A stretch of DNA of 64,000 nt from Bordetella parapertussis (GTDB lineage: Bacteria > Pseudomonadota > Gammaproteobacteria > Burkholderiales > Burkholderiaceae_B), in NCBI GenBank assembly GCA_945897365.1, contig CAMDFD010000005.1, forward strand, positions 62,001 to 126,000, written 5' to 3'. Numbering within the stretch: position 1 is the stretch's first letter; every line of letters starts with the position of its first letter. The notes below the pieces were generated by a model that made no database searches, was not told the origin of the DNA, and saw only the letters and a program-made list of their open reading frames with translations. The translations under genes were made by a program, and so were the position numbers. Below, piece by piece: positions 8,145-16,737 of the stretch.

Positions 8145-9122
8145 CTAGTTAGCAGTGATTTGAGTCATCGCTAGAACTTCAGCGATAAATTTTTTATCTC
8201 TCTCAATAAGCTCTGCCATTTGAGCGGGGGTGTTGCTCAACGGGATTGCGCCCCGCTCGACCAACTTATTCACAAAGTTTTTGTCTTTCAGAAGCGTAGC
8301 GAGTGCGTCATTAAATTTCTTAATGACTGGGGCAGGTGTGCCTTTAGGAGCAAAATAACCGTACCAAGCACCGACTGACATTTTTTCATAGCCTAATTCT
8401 TTGAAGGTCGGCACGTCTGGCAAGCTCGGTAATCTACTGCTGCTGGTGACTGCAAGCATTCTGATTTTTTCGCCTTGGATATTGCCGCGAACGGTAATCA
8501 GGGCTGGAAACGTAAACAGTACTTGACCAGCCATCACATCTGTTACAGCGGGAGCTGAACCTTTGTAGGGGACGTGAATGACATTGGAGCCAGTGAGTTT
8601 GTTATAAGCTTCACCCATCATGTGGGCTTGGCTGCCGATCCCATACGATCCATAAGCCAAGTTGCCTTTGAAATTCTTTGTGTACTCGACCAGTTCTTTA
8701 AAGTTTTTAACAGGCAGGCTGTTAGCAACGACGATGCCTAGTCCGACTTCGTTGAGTGTGCCGACAGGGACGAGTTCACTAGGATTGTAGGTGAGATTTT
8801 TATAGAGAAGAGGATTGGCGACGGATGTGGAGTCGGTCGTAAACATTAAGGTGTAGCCATCAGGCTTGGACCTTGCCATTGATTGAGCGCCAATTGCAGT
8901 ATTCGCTCCGCCAAGATTTTCAATTAATAACTGAGCACCAAGAATTTTTTCTAGTTCAGGTGCGGCAAGTCGAGCAAAAGAATCTGCACCACCACCAGGA
9001 GCATAAGGTACGATGACTTTAATCGCTCTTGAAGGATAGGTGTCTGCAAAAGCGGGTGCTGTGACTGTCACCGCGCTCGCGATAGTGGCAAGTGAAATAC
9101 AAAGGTGATGAATCTTTTTCAA
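8145..9122 (-). CDS. Bug/TctC-family periplasmic substrate-binding protein
   Basis: 325 residues with a signal peptide (about 26 residues, ending TAPAFADTYP). Family motifs are PYAPGGGADSFARL, IENLGGANTAIGAQ, PDGYTLMF, HVPYKGSAPAVTDVMAG and FAPKGTPAPV. It is the first gene of a five-gene (-) group (Bug, lyase, amidohydrolase, Bug, aldolase), divergent from the FAH-family gene at 9277. Two Bug proteins in one operon suggest two ligands or two affinities for one pathway. The ligand loop carries N rather than the common R-P-G-A, so the ligand may differ from the second Bug. Confidence 0.91.
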   Translation of the reverse strand: MKKIHHLCISLATIASAVTVTAPAFADTYPSRAIKVIVPYAPGGGADSFARLAAPELEKILGAQLLIENLGGANTAIGAQSMARSKPDGYTLMFTTDSTSVANPLLYKNLTYNPSELVPVGTLNEVGLGIVVANSLPVKNFKELVEYTKNFKGNLAYGSYGIGSQAHMMGEAYNKLTGSNVIHVPYKGSAPAVTDVMAGQVLFTFPALITVRGNIQGEKIRMLAVTSSSRLPSLPDVPTFKELGYEKMSVGAWYGYFAPKGTPAPVIKKFNDALATLLKDKNFVNKLVERGAIPLSNTPAQMAELIERDKKFIAEVLAMTQITAN

Positions 9123-9276
9123 AGCGTGTCTCCATTAAATGACGTTTTTGTAAAAATTATGTCAATGATGCGATTGTTTATTTTTAATATTTTATTCAAT
9201 GTAATTTGTAGCATGCTTGAGTATAAATGTGTGATCAACTTTTCGCTTATGCTATCAATAACAAGGAGGAGTAAAA
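9123..9276. promoter_or_regulatory. AT-rich divergent promoter region
   Basis: A 154-base, strongly AT-rich gap between the (-) Bug-lyase operon and the (+) FAH-family gene. It must hold both promoters. I see no clear palindromic operator. The only firm signal is the ribosome site AAGGAGG directly before the ATG at 9277. Confidence 0.5.
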
Positions 9277-10209
9277 ATGAAAATTGGACGCTATCAGGGT
9301 ACCAACGGCGAAGAACGCTTGGGCATTGTGGTTGGTGAGAAAAAGACTCTAAAGGTTTTGGATCTGGCGCGAGCCGCTTCAGCACAAAATAAACATCAAG
9401 CTTTTCCTGTCAGTATGGACAGTTTTATTGATGCGGGTACTCATGCGCTAGACAGTGCTTATGACGTCATCGAATGGGCAAAGCGGCAAGGGGATTCAGA
9501 CTGGTTTGTGGATGAGAAAAGCGTTCCGTGGATGATTCCACTCAACGTTCGGAACTGTATTGCCGGTGGCCGAAATTTTGCAGCCCACCGTGCCGAGACC
9601 CTTGAGTATTGGACGAAGCAGGGCGCAAAACTTCACAGTGAAATCCCGATGGGATTTATCAAATTAGCCAGTTCCATGGTGCCAACACGTTCGACGGTGC
9701 ATCGTCCCTTGGGTTGCGAATGGTTTGACTATGAGGTCGAGGCGACTGCAGTGATTGGTCAATCAGTCACAAATGTTAATGAGGCCGAGGGCTTAAAAGC
9801 GATTTTTGGTTACACCATCTTAAATGATCTTTCCGCTCGCGAAATGCAGCGTAAAGAGATGGCGAATCAGTCGATTTTGCTCGGTAAAAACTATCCTGAA
9901 TTGGGACCGCTTGGCCCGTGGATTTTGACCGCAGACGAGGTGCCCGATCCTTCTGTGCTCAAGGTCAGATTGACAGTGAATGGTGAGGTTAGACAAGAAG
10001 CAAGTTGTTCTGATTTGATTTTTTCATTCCCTGCGCTTGTCTCGCACTGGTCGAAAATGGGCTTGGCACGTGGTGACCTGATTACAGTGGGTTCACCAGA
10101 AGGGGTAGCCATCGGACGCCCCGATCCGATGGCTTTTTATTTGCAGTCTGGCGATGTCGTCAGTGCAGAGGTGACTCAGATCGGGGCGCTTGAAACCTAT
10201 ATTGCTTAG
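9277..10209 (+). CDS. Fumarylacetoacetate hydrolase family protein (second copy)
   Basis: 310 residues, with a strong AAGGAGGAG ribosome site. The metal site lies in WFDYEVEATAVIG, followed by GYTILNDLSAREMQ, LGKNYPELGPLGPW and the C-terminal TVGSPEGVA motif, where a TGTP motif is more usual. The N-terminal domain (MKIGRYQGTNG to about residue 80) is the small domain typical of 2-keto-3-deoxy-acid dehydratases and 2-hydroxyhepta-dienedioate isomerases. It is only distantly like the copy at 1303. It is transcribed alone, away from the Bug-lyase operon with which it shares a promoter region, so co-regulation is likely. Confidence 0.86.
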   Translation: MKIGRYQGTNGEERLGIVVGEKKTLKVLDLARAASAQNKHQAFPVSMDSFIDAGTHALDSAYDVIEWAKRQGDSDWFVDEKSVPWMIPLNVRNCIAGGRNFAAHRAETLEYWTKQGAKLHSEIPMGFIKLASSMVPTRSTVHRPLGCEWFDYEVEATAVIGQSVTNVNEAEGLKAIFGYTILNDLSAREMQRKEMANQSILLGKNYPELGPLGPWILTADEVPDPSVLKVRLTVNGEVRQEASCSDLIFSFPALVSHWSKMGLARGDLITVGSPEGVAIGRPDPMAFYLQSGDVVSAEVTQIGALETYIA

Positions 10210-10222
10210 AGTGTTAGAGGTA

Positions 10223-11221
10223 TTAAAGTCCTTGCTTTTGGAGCTCCTTGATAACGGGGCTCCATTTTTGACTTTCAGCCTTCATGAATGAGCTGAAATC
10301 TGCAGGAGTGCCGCCCGCGATCGTAAGGCCCATGCTGGTGTAACGTTCTTTGACTTCGGGTGACTGTAGCGCGTCATTGACTGCTTTGTTTAGCTTGGTG
10401 ACGATATCGGTTGGAGTTTTTGCGGGAGCAATGATTCCTAACCAAGGAAATGAGGCATAACCTGGTACGCCTGCCTGTTCAATAGTTGGCCAGTCAGGAA
10501 ATGAGGGCAACCGCGCCTCTGTGGTCACTCCAAGTGGACGCAGCTTGCCACTTTTGATAAAGGGTACGCCTGCCTGCGGCACATCAAAGAGCAAATCGAT
10601 TCGTCCACCTATGAGGTCTTGCAGTGCAGGAGCCCCACCTTTATAGGGGATGTTGGTCATTTTTACTTTTGCCATTTTCTGGAAAAGTGCGGCTCCCAGA
10701 TAATTGGAGGTACCGATGCCAGAAGAGCCAAAGGTTAGCTTGTCAGGATTGCTTTGAGCATAGGCAATCAGCTCTTTAATATTATTGATGGGTAAATCTG
10801 ACCTGATCATCAGTACGTGCGCCACTTTTACAACAAGTGCAATGGGCGAGAAATCCTCCAGCGGCGAATAGCGACTTTCGTTGAAATAGAAGGGTGCTGT
10901 TAGAAACGCAGAGATCCCGCAAAGTAATGTGTGACCGTCTGGTGGTGATGTCGCGACAAAAGCAGAGGCGATGGTTGTACCGCCACCAGGTCTCGTCTCT
11001 AAAATGACGGGCTGTCCTAGTGAAGCTTGCATTTTCTCTGCAAGTATCCGGCAAATGACTTCAGTGGCGCCCGGCGATGGCACGATCAAGCGGATAGGCT
11101 TAGTTGGAAACGTATTGGCGTGTGCTTGCCCAATCATTCCGATCGGAACGAGCAATGCAAAAATTAATAATGAGATGGTTTTTCCGATCGATCGAACGCA
11201 AAATGCAGAAAATGTATTCAT
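10223..11221 (-). CDS. Bug/TctC-family periplasmic substrate-binding protein with a shortened ligand loop
   Basis: The frame is open to 11263, but I start at 11221 (MNTFSAF) because AAGGAG lies 12 bases upstream there and none precedes the longer start; this gives 332 residues. The signal peptide ends near QAHANTFP. Motifs: ETRPGGGTTIAS, PPDGHTLL, NIPYKGGAPALQDLIGG and IAPAKTPTDIV. The first loop reads LIVPSPGATEVICR, about two residues shorter than the usual VPFPPGGATDVIAR and lacking its Gly-Gly. It is last in the marR-dioxygenase-oxidase-dioxygenase operon, 66 bases after the upstream stop, so it probably binds that pathway's substrate. Confidence 0.88.
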   Translation of the reverse strand: MNTFSAFCVRSIGKTISLLIFALLVPIGMIGQAHANTFPTKPIRLIVPSPGATEVICRILAEKMQASLGQPVILETRPGGGTTIASAFVATSPPDGHTLLCGISAFLTAPFYFNESRYSPLEDFSPIALVVKVAHVLMIRSDLPINNIKELIAYAQSNPDKLTFGSSGIGTSNYLGAALFQKMAKVKMTNIPYKGGAPALQDLIGGRIDLLFDVPQAGVPFIKSGKLRPLGVTTEARLPSFPDWPTIEQAGVPGYASFPWLGIIAPAKTPTDIVTKLNKAVNDALQSPEVKERYTSMGLTIAGGTPADFSSFMKAESQKWSPVIKELQKQGL

Positions 11222-11287
11222 ATTCAATTGAAGCTCCTTGAGAGTGCACTGCTGAAATATCAAAACATTCGGAGGAAATATAAAGAT

Positions 11288-12145
11288 CTATACCGCTTCA
11301 AGCTCTCTGACCGCACACCACCGCATCATGCGCGGATGAGGTTCAGAGTAAGGCGTCGAACGATGCATGGTCCAACTGTCATCCCACATGGCAAGGTCGT
11401 TCGGATTCCATTGCAATGCGAAGGTAAATTGAGGTTGCGTAGCGAAATTGGTTAACTCTTCAATGAGTGCGCGTCCTTTTTCAAGAGGCCATCCAATAAC
11501 ATGCGAAGCATGAGATGCGAGGTACAGTGATTTTCTACCTGAGATCGGATGTGTGCGTACCAACGGGTGGATGACAGGCTGACGGGTGGCGAGTGTGTCG
11601 GCACTAAATTCCGCCATGCTGATTCCCATTTTTTCTCTAGACCAGAAAATGCTGTGTTCGACGACAAGGCCATCTATTTCTTTTTGATGTCGCTCTGGAA
11701 GCGCATCCCAGGCCGCACACATGTCGGCATATTCAGTTGGAGGTGGAACAGGTGGCAAGACGCGCGCATGTAATGCAGTGAACCGGATTGGAGGTTGATT
11801 TTGCGAGCCATCGGTATGCCATAACAAATTTGCTTTCAAGTACAGACCACGCACACTATCCGCAGGAATGGGTGTCCCGTCCGCATTCACTGTCGCGATA
11901 TCGTAGAAGTGTGGATGCCCGGTTGCAAGCTCTTTTAGATTTGCGACGACAGGAGGGCCAAATTTTTCGATAAACGCTTGCTGTTGATCATCGTTGATCG
12001 GTTGATTTCTAAAAATCAGTAGACCAAATTTTGCTAACCCATTTTCGAGAGCCCGATGTTGCTCTGATGTAAGAGGCTGTCGAAGGTCTAAGCCCGTGAC
12101 TGAAGCGACAAAGGTTTTTCCTTCTTGGTGGAATGTCATGCTCAT
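11288..12145 (-). CDS. TauD/TfdA-family Fe(II)/2-oxoglutarate-dependent dioxygenase
   Basis: 285 residues with the complete iron facial triad, H110 and D112 (LWHTDGS) and H261 (TMHRSTP), and the C-terminal Arg region (R272/R275) that binds 2-oxoglutarate. Such enzymes hydroxylate a carbon next to a heteroatom (taurine, alpha-ketoglutarate-dependent 2,4-D cleavage, aryl ethers). Its stop lies 66 bases before the Bug gene, and its start overlaps the stop of the oxidase gene by 4 bases. It is clearly paralogous to the dioxygenase at 13384 (shared VEHSIF, HPLVRTHP, KSLYLASHASHIIGW-type segments), so the two flank the flavin oxidase. Confidence 0.9.
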   Translation of the reverse strand: MSMTFHQEGKTFVASVTGLDLRQPLTSEQHRALENGLAKFGLLIFRNQPINDDQQQAFIEKFGPPVVANLKELATGHPHFYDIATVNADGTPIPADSVRGLYLKANLLWHTDGSQNQPPIRFTALHARVLPPVPPPTEYADMCAAWDALPERHQKEIDGLVVEHSIFWSREKMGISMAEFSADTLATRQPVIHPLVRTHPISGRKSLYLASHASHVIGWPLEKGRALIEELTNFATQPQFTFALQWNPNDLAMWDDSWTMHRSTPYSEPHPRMMRWCAVRELEAV

Positions 12146-13329
12146 GTCTCATCTCTCCTTGGTGAATCCATCCACAGCAAGCTGCGGTTGAGGTCGTTTA
12201 GCGTGATACAACCAGCAAAACCCATCACGCGATCAAGTTCGTCTCGCAAAATATCGAGCGCATGCAAAGCGCCTGCTTCTCCTCCGGCCGTGACGCCCCA
12301 CAGAGGGGCTCTACCAGCGAAAACACCTTTAGCACCCAAAGCAAGTGCCTTAAAGATATCGCTGCCGCGTCGAATGCCGCTATCAAGCAGAACGTCGACT
12401 TTGCCGTTTACTTGATCGACGATATCTGGAAGTGCATCGATGGGTGCGATTGATGCGTCCAAATTACGACCACCGTGGTTGGACACAACGATCGCATCTA
12501 CGCCGCAGTCCAGAGCGATCTGAGCATCGGCGGGATGGAGAATCCCCTTAACCATCAACGTGCCATTCCAGCGCTTACGAATCTCACGTAAATCGTCCCA
12601 TTTCAGGGAATCGTTTTTTGGCAAACCGACTTGCTGTCCCGGAGCTTTTTCCGTGAGCTTCCTTCGATATTCTGCAGGATAGTTTTCGAGCGTGGGGATA
12701 CCCGAGCGCATGAGATAACGCAAGAAAACATTTAAGAACCATTCGGGATGCCGGGCGACATCAATCACATTTCTTCGTGTGATTTGCATCGGTAAAGAAA
12801 ATCCATTGCGCCGGTTATATTCGCGATTGGGTGTGACTGCAGTATCTACCGTCACAATCAAAGCGTCATAGCCTGCGGCTTTGACGCGATCGACGAGTTG
12901 ATAGGACATTTGACGGTCTGGCCACATATACAATTGGAACCAGAGCTTTCCACCCGCTTCGGCCGCAACCCGCTCCATCGAGGTAATGGAGGCTGTTGAC
13001 AAGGTAAACGGAATCCCTAGCTTGGCGGCTGCCCGCGCTATGGCGATTTCGCCGTCAAAGCACAAAAGCCCAGCGGCTCCAGTCGGCGCGACCGCAAAGG
13101 GCATCGAAACGTCTTGGCCCGCCATTTTGGTTTTTAATGCACGACCTGAGACATCGATTAATACTCTTGGGCGGAGACAAATTTTTTCAAAACCAGCACG
13201 GTTGCGTTTAAGCGCGAGCTCGTCTTCAGTGCCTCGGTCTACAAACTCAAACAGGCCTTTGGGTAACTTTCTTTTAGCGATTTCACGCAAGTCGGCAATG
13301 CTAAAAGCATCCTGCGGGTTAAACCCCAT
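12142..13329 (-). CDS. FMN-dependent alpha-hydroxy acid oxidase/dehydrogenase (LldD/glycolate oxidase family)
   Basis: 395 residues forming the FMN TIM barrel. The catalytic base is H285 with R288 in the VVSNHGGRNLD motif; the phosphate-binding DSGIRRGSDIFKALALGA and GRAPLWG segments follow. The N-terminal FSIADLREIAKRKLPKG is typical of L-lactate/mandelate/glycolate oxidases. GAGGAG precedes the ATG. The product is a 2-keto acid. It is coupled to the downstream TauD gene and lies between two TauD paralogues: oxygenases that release a hydroxylated product, plus an oxidase that converts a 2-hydroxy acid, make a plausible two-step route. Redox partner (O2 or quinone) cannot be decided. Confidence 0.9.
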   Translation of the reverse strand: MGFNPQDAFSIADLREIAKRKLPKGLFEFVDRGTEDELALKRNRAGFEKICLRPRVLIDVSGRALKTKMAGQDVSMPFAVAPTGAAGLLCFDGEIAIARAAAKLGIPFTLSTASITSMERVAAEAGGKLWFQLYMWPDRQMSYQLVDRVKAAGYDALIVTVDTAVTPNREYNRRNGFSLPMQITRRNVIDVARHPEWFLNVFLRYLMRSGIPTLENYPAEYRRKLTEKAPGQQVGLPKNDSLKWDDLREIRKRWNGTLMVKGILHPADAQIALDCGVDAIVVSNHGGRNLDASIAPIDALPDIVDQVNGKVDVLLDSGIRRGSDIFKALALGAKGVFAGRAPLWGVTAGGEAGALHALDILRDELDRVMGFAGCITLNDLNRSLLWMDSPRRDET

Positions 13330-13383
13330 TTTTGTCTCCTCAATTGAACGGCAGGCATCAGTGGCTTGCCTTTTATTTTTTAT

Positions 13384-14259
13384 TTAAACAGGCATGAGTT
13401 CTTGTGCGCCGCTCCATCGCATTTTTCTGGGATGCGGGTCGTCATATGGCATAGCACGGTGCATGGTGAAACTGTCATCCCACATGAGCAGGTCGCCAGT
13501 CTTCCATTTATGTGCATAAACAAATTGAGGCTGTGTAGCAAATTCAATCAATTCTTGTAATAGCGCTTCGCCTTTTGCTTTATCCCATCCGATGATATGG
13601 GAGGCATGCGAGGCGAGGTACAGTGATTTTCTGCCAGTGCGTGGATGGGTGCGAACCAGTGGATGAACGACCGGAGGGCGCATTTTGATAGCTTCCTCAG
13701 GAAATTCTGTTAATCCGACTTTTGCGCGAGAAACGAAGATGCTGTGTTCAACCATTAGCCCTTCAAGTCTTTTCTTTTCAGCTTCGGGCAGTGCATCCCA
13801 GGCTGCGCGCATATCTGCATATTGTGTGTCAGGCGGGTTTGGCGGAAGCACTCGCGCGGAAAGCATGGTGACGCGGATGGGAGGTTGAATTTGCGTACCG
13901 TCTGTATGCCAAAGCTGATTCGCGAGATGGTAAAGATGTTCGAAACTGTCTTTTGCCAAGGGGTTATTTTGCGCATCGACAGTGGCGATGTCTAAAAAGT
14001 GGGGACGCGCAGGTGCAGATCCTGGTTCTGGCTCCTTCGTCTTAAGCACACTGTTGACGGGAGGACCGAAACGCTTGATCAGCGCTTCTTGATCGTCGTC
14101 ATTCATGGGCTCTTTGTTCCGAAAAACCAGAACGCCATAGACTGAAAGAACGCGCTCGATTTCTTCGTACTCTTGATCAGAGACTCCGCCCCGTAAACTT
14201 AGATCGGGGATTTCACCAGCGAAATTTTTTCCAATTGGATTGGTGTTAAACATACCCAT
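13384..14259 (-). CDS. TauD/TfdA-family dioxygenase (second copy)
   Basis: The frame extends to 14322, but AGGAG lies 6 bases before the ATG at 14259, and the longer N-terminus has no ribosome site, so I use 14259 (291 residues). Iron ligands: H118, D120 (LWHTDGT) and H267 (TMHRAMP), with R278/R281 for 2-oxoglutarate. It shares long stretches with the copy at 11288, for example DMxAAWDALPE, VEHSIF and SLYLASHASH. It starts 26 bases after the MarR stop. The two copies may act on enantiomers, as the (R)- and (S)-specific phenoxypropionate dioxygenases RdpA and SdpA do; that is an analogy only. Confidence 0.9.
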   Translation of the reverse strand: MGMFNTNPIGKNFAGEIPDLSLRGGVSDQEYEEIERVLSVYGVLVFRNKEPMNDDDQEALIKRFGPPVNSVLKTKEPEPGSAPARPHFLDIATVDAQNNPLAKDSFEHLYHLANQLWHTDGTQIQPPIRVTMLSARVLPPNPPDTQYADMRAAWDALPEAEKKRLEGLMVEHSIFVSRAKVGLTEFPEEAIKMRPPVVHPLVRTHPRTGRKSLYLASHASHIIGWDKAKGEALLQELIEFATQPQFVYAHKWKTGDLLMWDDSFTMHRAMPYDDPHPRKMRWSGAQELMPV

Positions 14260-14285
14260 TTGAATCTCCTGTAAGGGCTGTAGTG

Positions 14286-14858
14286 TTAAGTATTTAGAAG
14301 ATCTGTTTTTTTTCTGCGCCAAGTCGTTCTTACGCCTGAAGCCGCTTCTGGGTCATGTGCAGTCACGATTTTTGCGATTATTTTCAACAACTGTTGACGC
14401 TCTCTTTCAGTGAGTGGTGCTAAAAGCTTGTCAGCAGCGATATTGGCCAAGGGGACTGAGTCCCGTAATAACTTGCGTCCTGTTTCGGTCAATTCAACGA
14501 TTTTCATTCGTTTATCAACACTACTTTGTTTACGTTTAACGGCTTTATTTTGCTCGAGTCGATGGACGACATCTTTAATGGTGGAGGCGTCCACGACAGC
14601 TTTTGATGCCAGCGAAACCTGATCCAAACCATCTTCTTTACCCAGCGCTCTGAGGACGGTCGTCTGCAGGGGCGTCAGGGAAAGCGGACGAAGCTCATCA
14701 TGAAAAAAGGAAACGGACACTTGCTGTAGGCGACGGATCATAAAGCCAGGACCGTGCGTTTCGATGGCCTGCGAATCGTTTAAAGCAATTCTTGCCGCAG
14801 TGTCGACTGGGCTTGAGGGTTCTAAATACGTCGCGACATTGGATATTGCGTCTTGCAT
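14286..14858 (-). CDS. MarR-family transcriptional regulator
   Basis: 190 residues, with a winged helix-turn-helix at roughly residues 60-130 (LTPLQTTVLRALG, SLASKAVVDASTIKDVVHRL, KRKQSSVDKRMKIVELTETGRKLL). The RxxSxxDxRxxxVxLT wing is diagnostic of MarR. There is an N-terminal extension of about 40 residues, longer than usual. It leads an operon with two dioxygenases, an oxidase and a Bug protein and faces another Bug gene. MarR proteins usually repress divergent genes until an aromatic acid binds. The TGAGTATACTCA palindrome at 14930-14941 is the likely operator. Confidence 0.88.
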   Translation of the reverse strand: MQDAISNVATYLEPSSPVDTAARIALNDSQAIETHGPGFMIRRLQQVSVSFFHDELRPLSLTPLQTTVLRALGKEDGLDQVSLASKAVVDASTIKDVVHRLEQNKAVKRKQSSVDKRMKIVELTETGRKLLRDSVPLANIAADKLLAPLTERERQQLLKIIAKIVTAHDPEAASGVRTTWRRKKTDLLNT

Positions 14859-14929
14859 CTCGTGTTGTATGTCTCTTGGTAAACGTTTGACGTTGAATCA
14901 AAAACAGTAGTTTTAATTTTTTTATTTGA

Positions 14930-14941
14930 TGAGTATACTCA
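14930..14941. promoter_or_regulatory. Palindrome TGAGTATACTCA, candidate MarR operator
   Basis: A perfect 12-bp palindrome in the 114-base gap between marR (-) and a Bug gene (+, ATG 14973). MarR-family operators are palindromes of this size and position. Its distance to the Bug start (32 bases) would place it over the promoter or the leader. I link it to MarR by position only. Confidence 0.55.
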
Positions 14942-14972
14942 GTAATAAATAAATTACAACGAGGAGACAATC

Positions 14973-15992
14973 ATGAAATCTAAAGTTCGCCAGGCTTTCT
15001 CGGCGCAACGCCGCCAGTATCTGACGGCGCTCTCTGCAAGCGTGCTTTTACCCATCGGTTTGCAATCCCCAGCGGCAATGGCCCAGTCGGCTTATCCAAA
15101 TCGACCGATTAAGCTCGTGATTGGTTATACGACTGGCGGGGCGGGTGATGCGTTGGCCCGTATGATGGCTCAAAAGTACTCCGAGGTTTTTTCACAGTCG
15201 GTGCTGGTTGAAAACAAACCAGGCGCAAGTGCCACGATCGCGGCGGCTTATGTTGCGAAAAGTCCTGCGGATGGCTACACGCTGTTGATTAACACCGCTC
15301 CTGACGCCGTCATCGCGCCCCTCACCATGAGTGCGAACATTCAATACAACGTCCAACGTGATTTCGCGCCGGTGGGTTTGATTGTGACCGTGCCGAGTGT
15401 CTTGGTGGTACCAAGCGGTAGTCCTTACAAAACAATTGAAGATATCATCAAGGCTGCTAAGTCTAAACCCGGAAAGCTTAATTATGGTTCGGGTGGAAAC
15501 GGTACGGCTGCGAACATGGCAGCTGAGCTATTTAAAAATTTGGCTAATTTGGATATTCTTCACATTGCCTTCAAGGGTAGCTCACCCGCAATGGTTGAGT
15601 TGCTGGCGGGTAGACTTGATTTTATGTTTGATACGTTCGCCTCGGCATGGCCGCAGATCCAGTCTGGGAAATTGCGACCGCTCGGCGTCACGACGGCAAG
15701 TCGTGTGCCGCTTGCACCCAATATCCCCACGATGGAAGAACAAGGTTTTAAGGGGTGTATTTGGCAATCCTTTATCGGAGTGACTGCCCCCGCAGCCACT
15801 CCACCCGCTATTCTCAAAAAACTCTATGACGACACTGCAAAAATAGTCGCAATGAGTGATGTGCAGAAACGAATCATTGACATGGGAATGATTCCTGGAA
15901 AAGCGATTGGACCTGAATATGCTGCGTTTATTCAGGCAGAAACCAAGCAAACACGAGATCTGATCCGTCAGTCAAACATTCGATTTAATTGA
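14973..15992 (+). CDS. Bug/TctC-family substrate-binding protein with a possible twin-arginine signal
   Basis: 339 residues with an unusually long export signal: RRQYLTALSASVLLP follows a charged N-region, resembling a twin-arginine (Tat) motif, and cleavage likely follows MAQS near residue 39. Family motifs: IGYTTGGAGDALARMM, ENKPGASATIAAAYVAK, ADGYTLLI, HIAFKGSSPAMVELLAG and VTAPAATPPAI. GAGGAGA precedes the ATG. It is divergent from marR with the palindrome between them, so it probably belongs to the same regulon as the TauD-oxidase operon, adding a second binding protein to that pathway. Confidence 0.9.
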   Translation: MKSKVRQAFSAQRRQYLTALSASVLLPIGLQSPAAMAQSAYPNRPIKLVIGYTTGGAGDALARMMAQKYSEVFSQSVLVENKPGASATIAAAYVAKSPADGYTLLINTAPDAVIAPLTMSANIQYNVQRDFAPVGLIVTVPSVLVVPSGSPYKTIEDIIKAAKSKPGKLNYGSGGNGTAANMAAELFKNLANLDILHIAFKGSSPAMVELLAGRLDFMFDTFASAWPQIQSGKLRPLGVTTASRVPLAPNIPTMEEQGFKGCIWQSFIGVTAPAATPPAILKKLYDDTAKIVAMSDVQKRIIDMGMIPGKAIGPEYAAFIQAETKQTRDLIRQSNIRFN

Positions 15993-16007
15993 TTATCGTG
16001 ATCGCGA

Positions 16008-16055
16008 CTTGATCTGATAGTGCTCCTGTTTGAGGAGCATGTTTGTCAGATCAAG
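16008..16055. terminator. Nested hairpin, bidirectional terminator
   Basis: Outer arms CTTGATCTGA (16008-16017) and TCAGATCAAG (16046-16055) are exact inverted repeats; inside them TGCTCC (16021-16026) pairs with GGAGCA (16034-16039). The hairpin lies between the (+) Bug gene ending at 15992 and the (-) isochorismatase-like gene ending at 16144, as expected for convergent genes. Confidence 0.75.
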
Positions 16056-16143
16056 TTTAGGTAATGTCGCAATCACCATTGGACAGATCTCTCGAGTCCT
16101 ATCGCTCCATATGTAGCTTGAAGAGTGAGCAAGACCGCAATGC

Positions 16144-16737
16144 TCAGGGATTTGTAAACGTCACCGTATCGGACTTTTCGATTTTGCAAAAACGCGCAAG
16201 GCTGCCCATTGAGTTTTCATGCTCTTGATCGCTATGCGCGCAGCTGAGATCTTCGAGCACAATCATTTCATAGTCGCGATCATGGCCGTCGCGCACGGTT
16301 GCTTGTACAACGGCTTGTGTGGAGACACCTGAGCAATAAATCTTGGTCACATTTTTGGCACGCAGTGCAGCCTCAAGTCCTGTGGCATAAAAGGGACTGA
16401 CGCGGTGTTTGGTGACTTGGATATCTCCCTCGCGCTGCTCTAGGTCGGGGTGAATCTCGGTACCCCAAGCGCCAAGCTTGAACAATCCATTCGCAGGTGC
16501 GGCAGAAAACACGGGTGAATTAGGTGGGCATTCTACATAGCCTGCATTAAAGCCTACGCGGACAAAACCCACTAATAAACCAGCTTCTCTAGCTTTTTTG
16601 ATCGCGCGAGCGGTCTTGGTAAGCAACTCGCGTTTACGTACCTGCTCACCTAACGGGCTTTTGCCATTTGGACCTTCCGCATGAACCAAATCGTTTTGCA
16701 TATCTAACACTAGGTATATCGCACGTGCAGGTTGCAT
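16144..16737 (-). CDS. Isochorismatase/cysteine hydrolase-like protein lacking the usual catalytic cysteine
   Basis: 197 residues. The Asp-Lys pair is present: D12 (LVLDMQND) and K110 (VTKHRVS). The third catalytic position, the Cys of GVxTNxC in nicotinamidase and carbamoyl hydrolases, is V143 here (GVSTQAVVQATVRDG). C135, eight residues earlier, is not in the nucleophile position. Isochorismatases of the EntB/PhzD type work without this Cys, so it may hydrolyse a vinyl ether or be a different hydrolase. It is divergent from the Bug-cupin-dehydrogenase operon, and two AATGCATT palindromes lie between them, so it probably belongs to the same regulon. Confidence 0.83.
   Translation of the reverse strand: MQPARAIYLVLDMQNDLVHAEGPNGKSPLGEQVRKRELLTKTARAIKKAREAGLLVGFVRVGFNAGYVECPPNSPVFSAAPANGLFKLGAWGTEIHPDLEQREGDIQVTKHRVSPFYATGLEAALRAKNVTKIYCSGVSTQAVVQATVRDGHDRDYEMIVLEDLSCAHSDQEHENSMGSLARFCKIEKSDTVTFTNP

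Noticed and set aside
9105..9338. Open frames in the AT-rich divergent promoter region
   Set aside because: Hydrophobic, compositionally biased sequence overlapping both real starts; no family signal.
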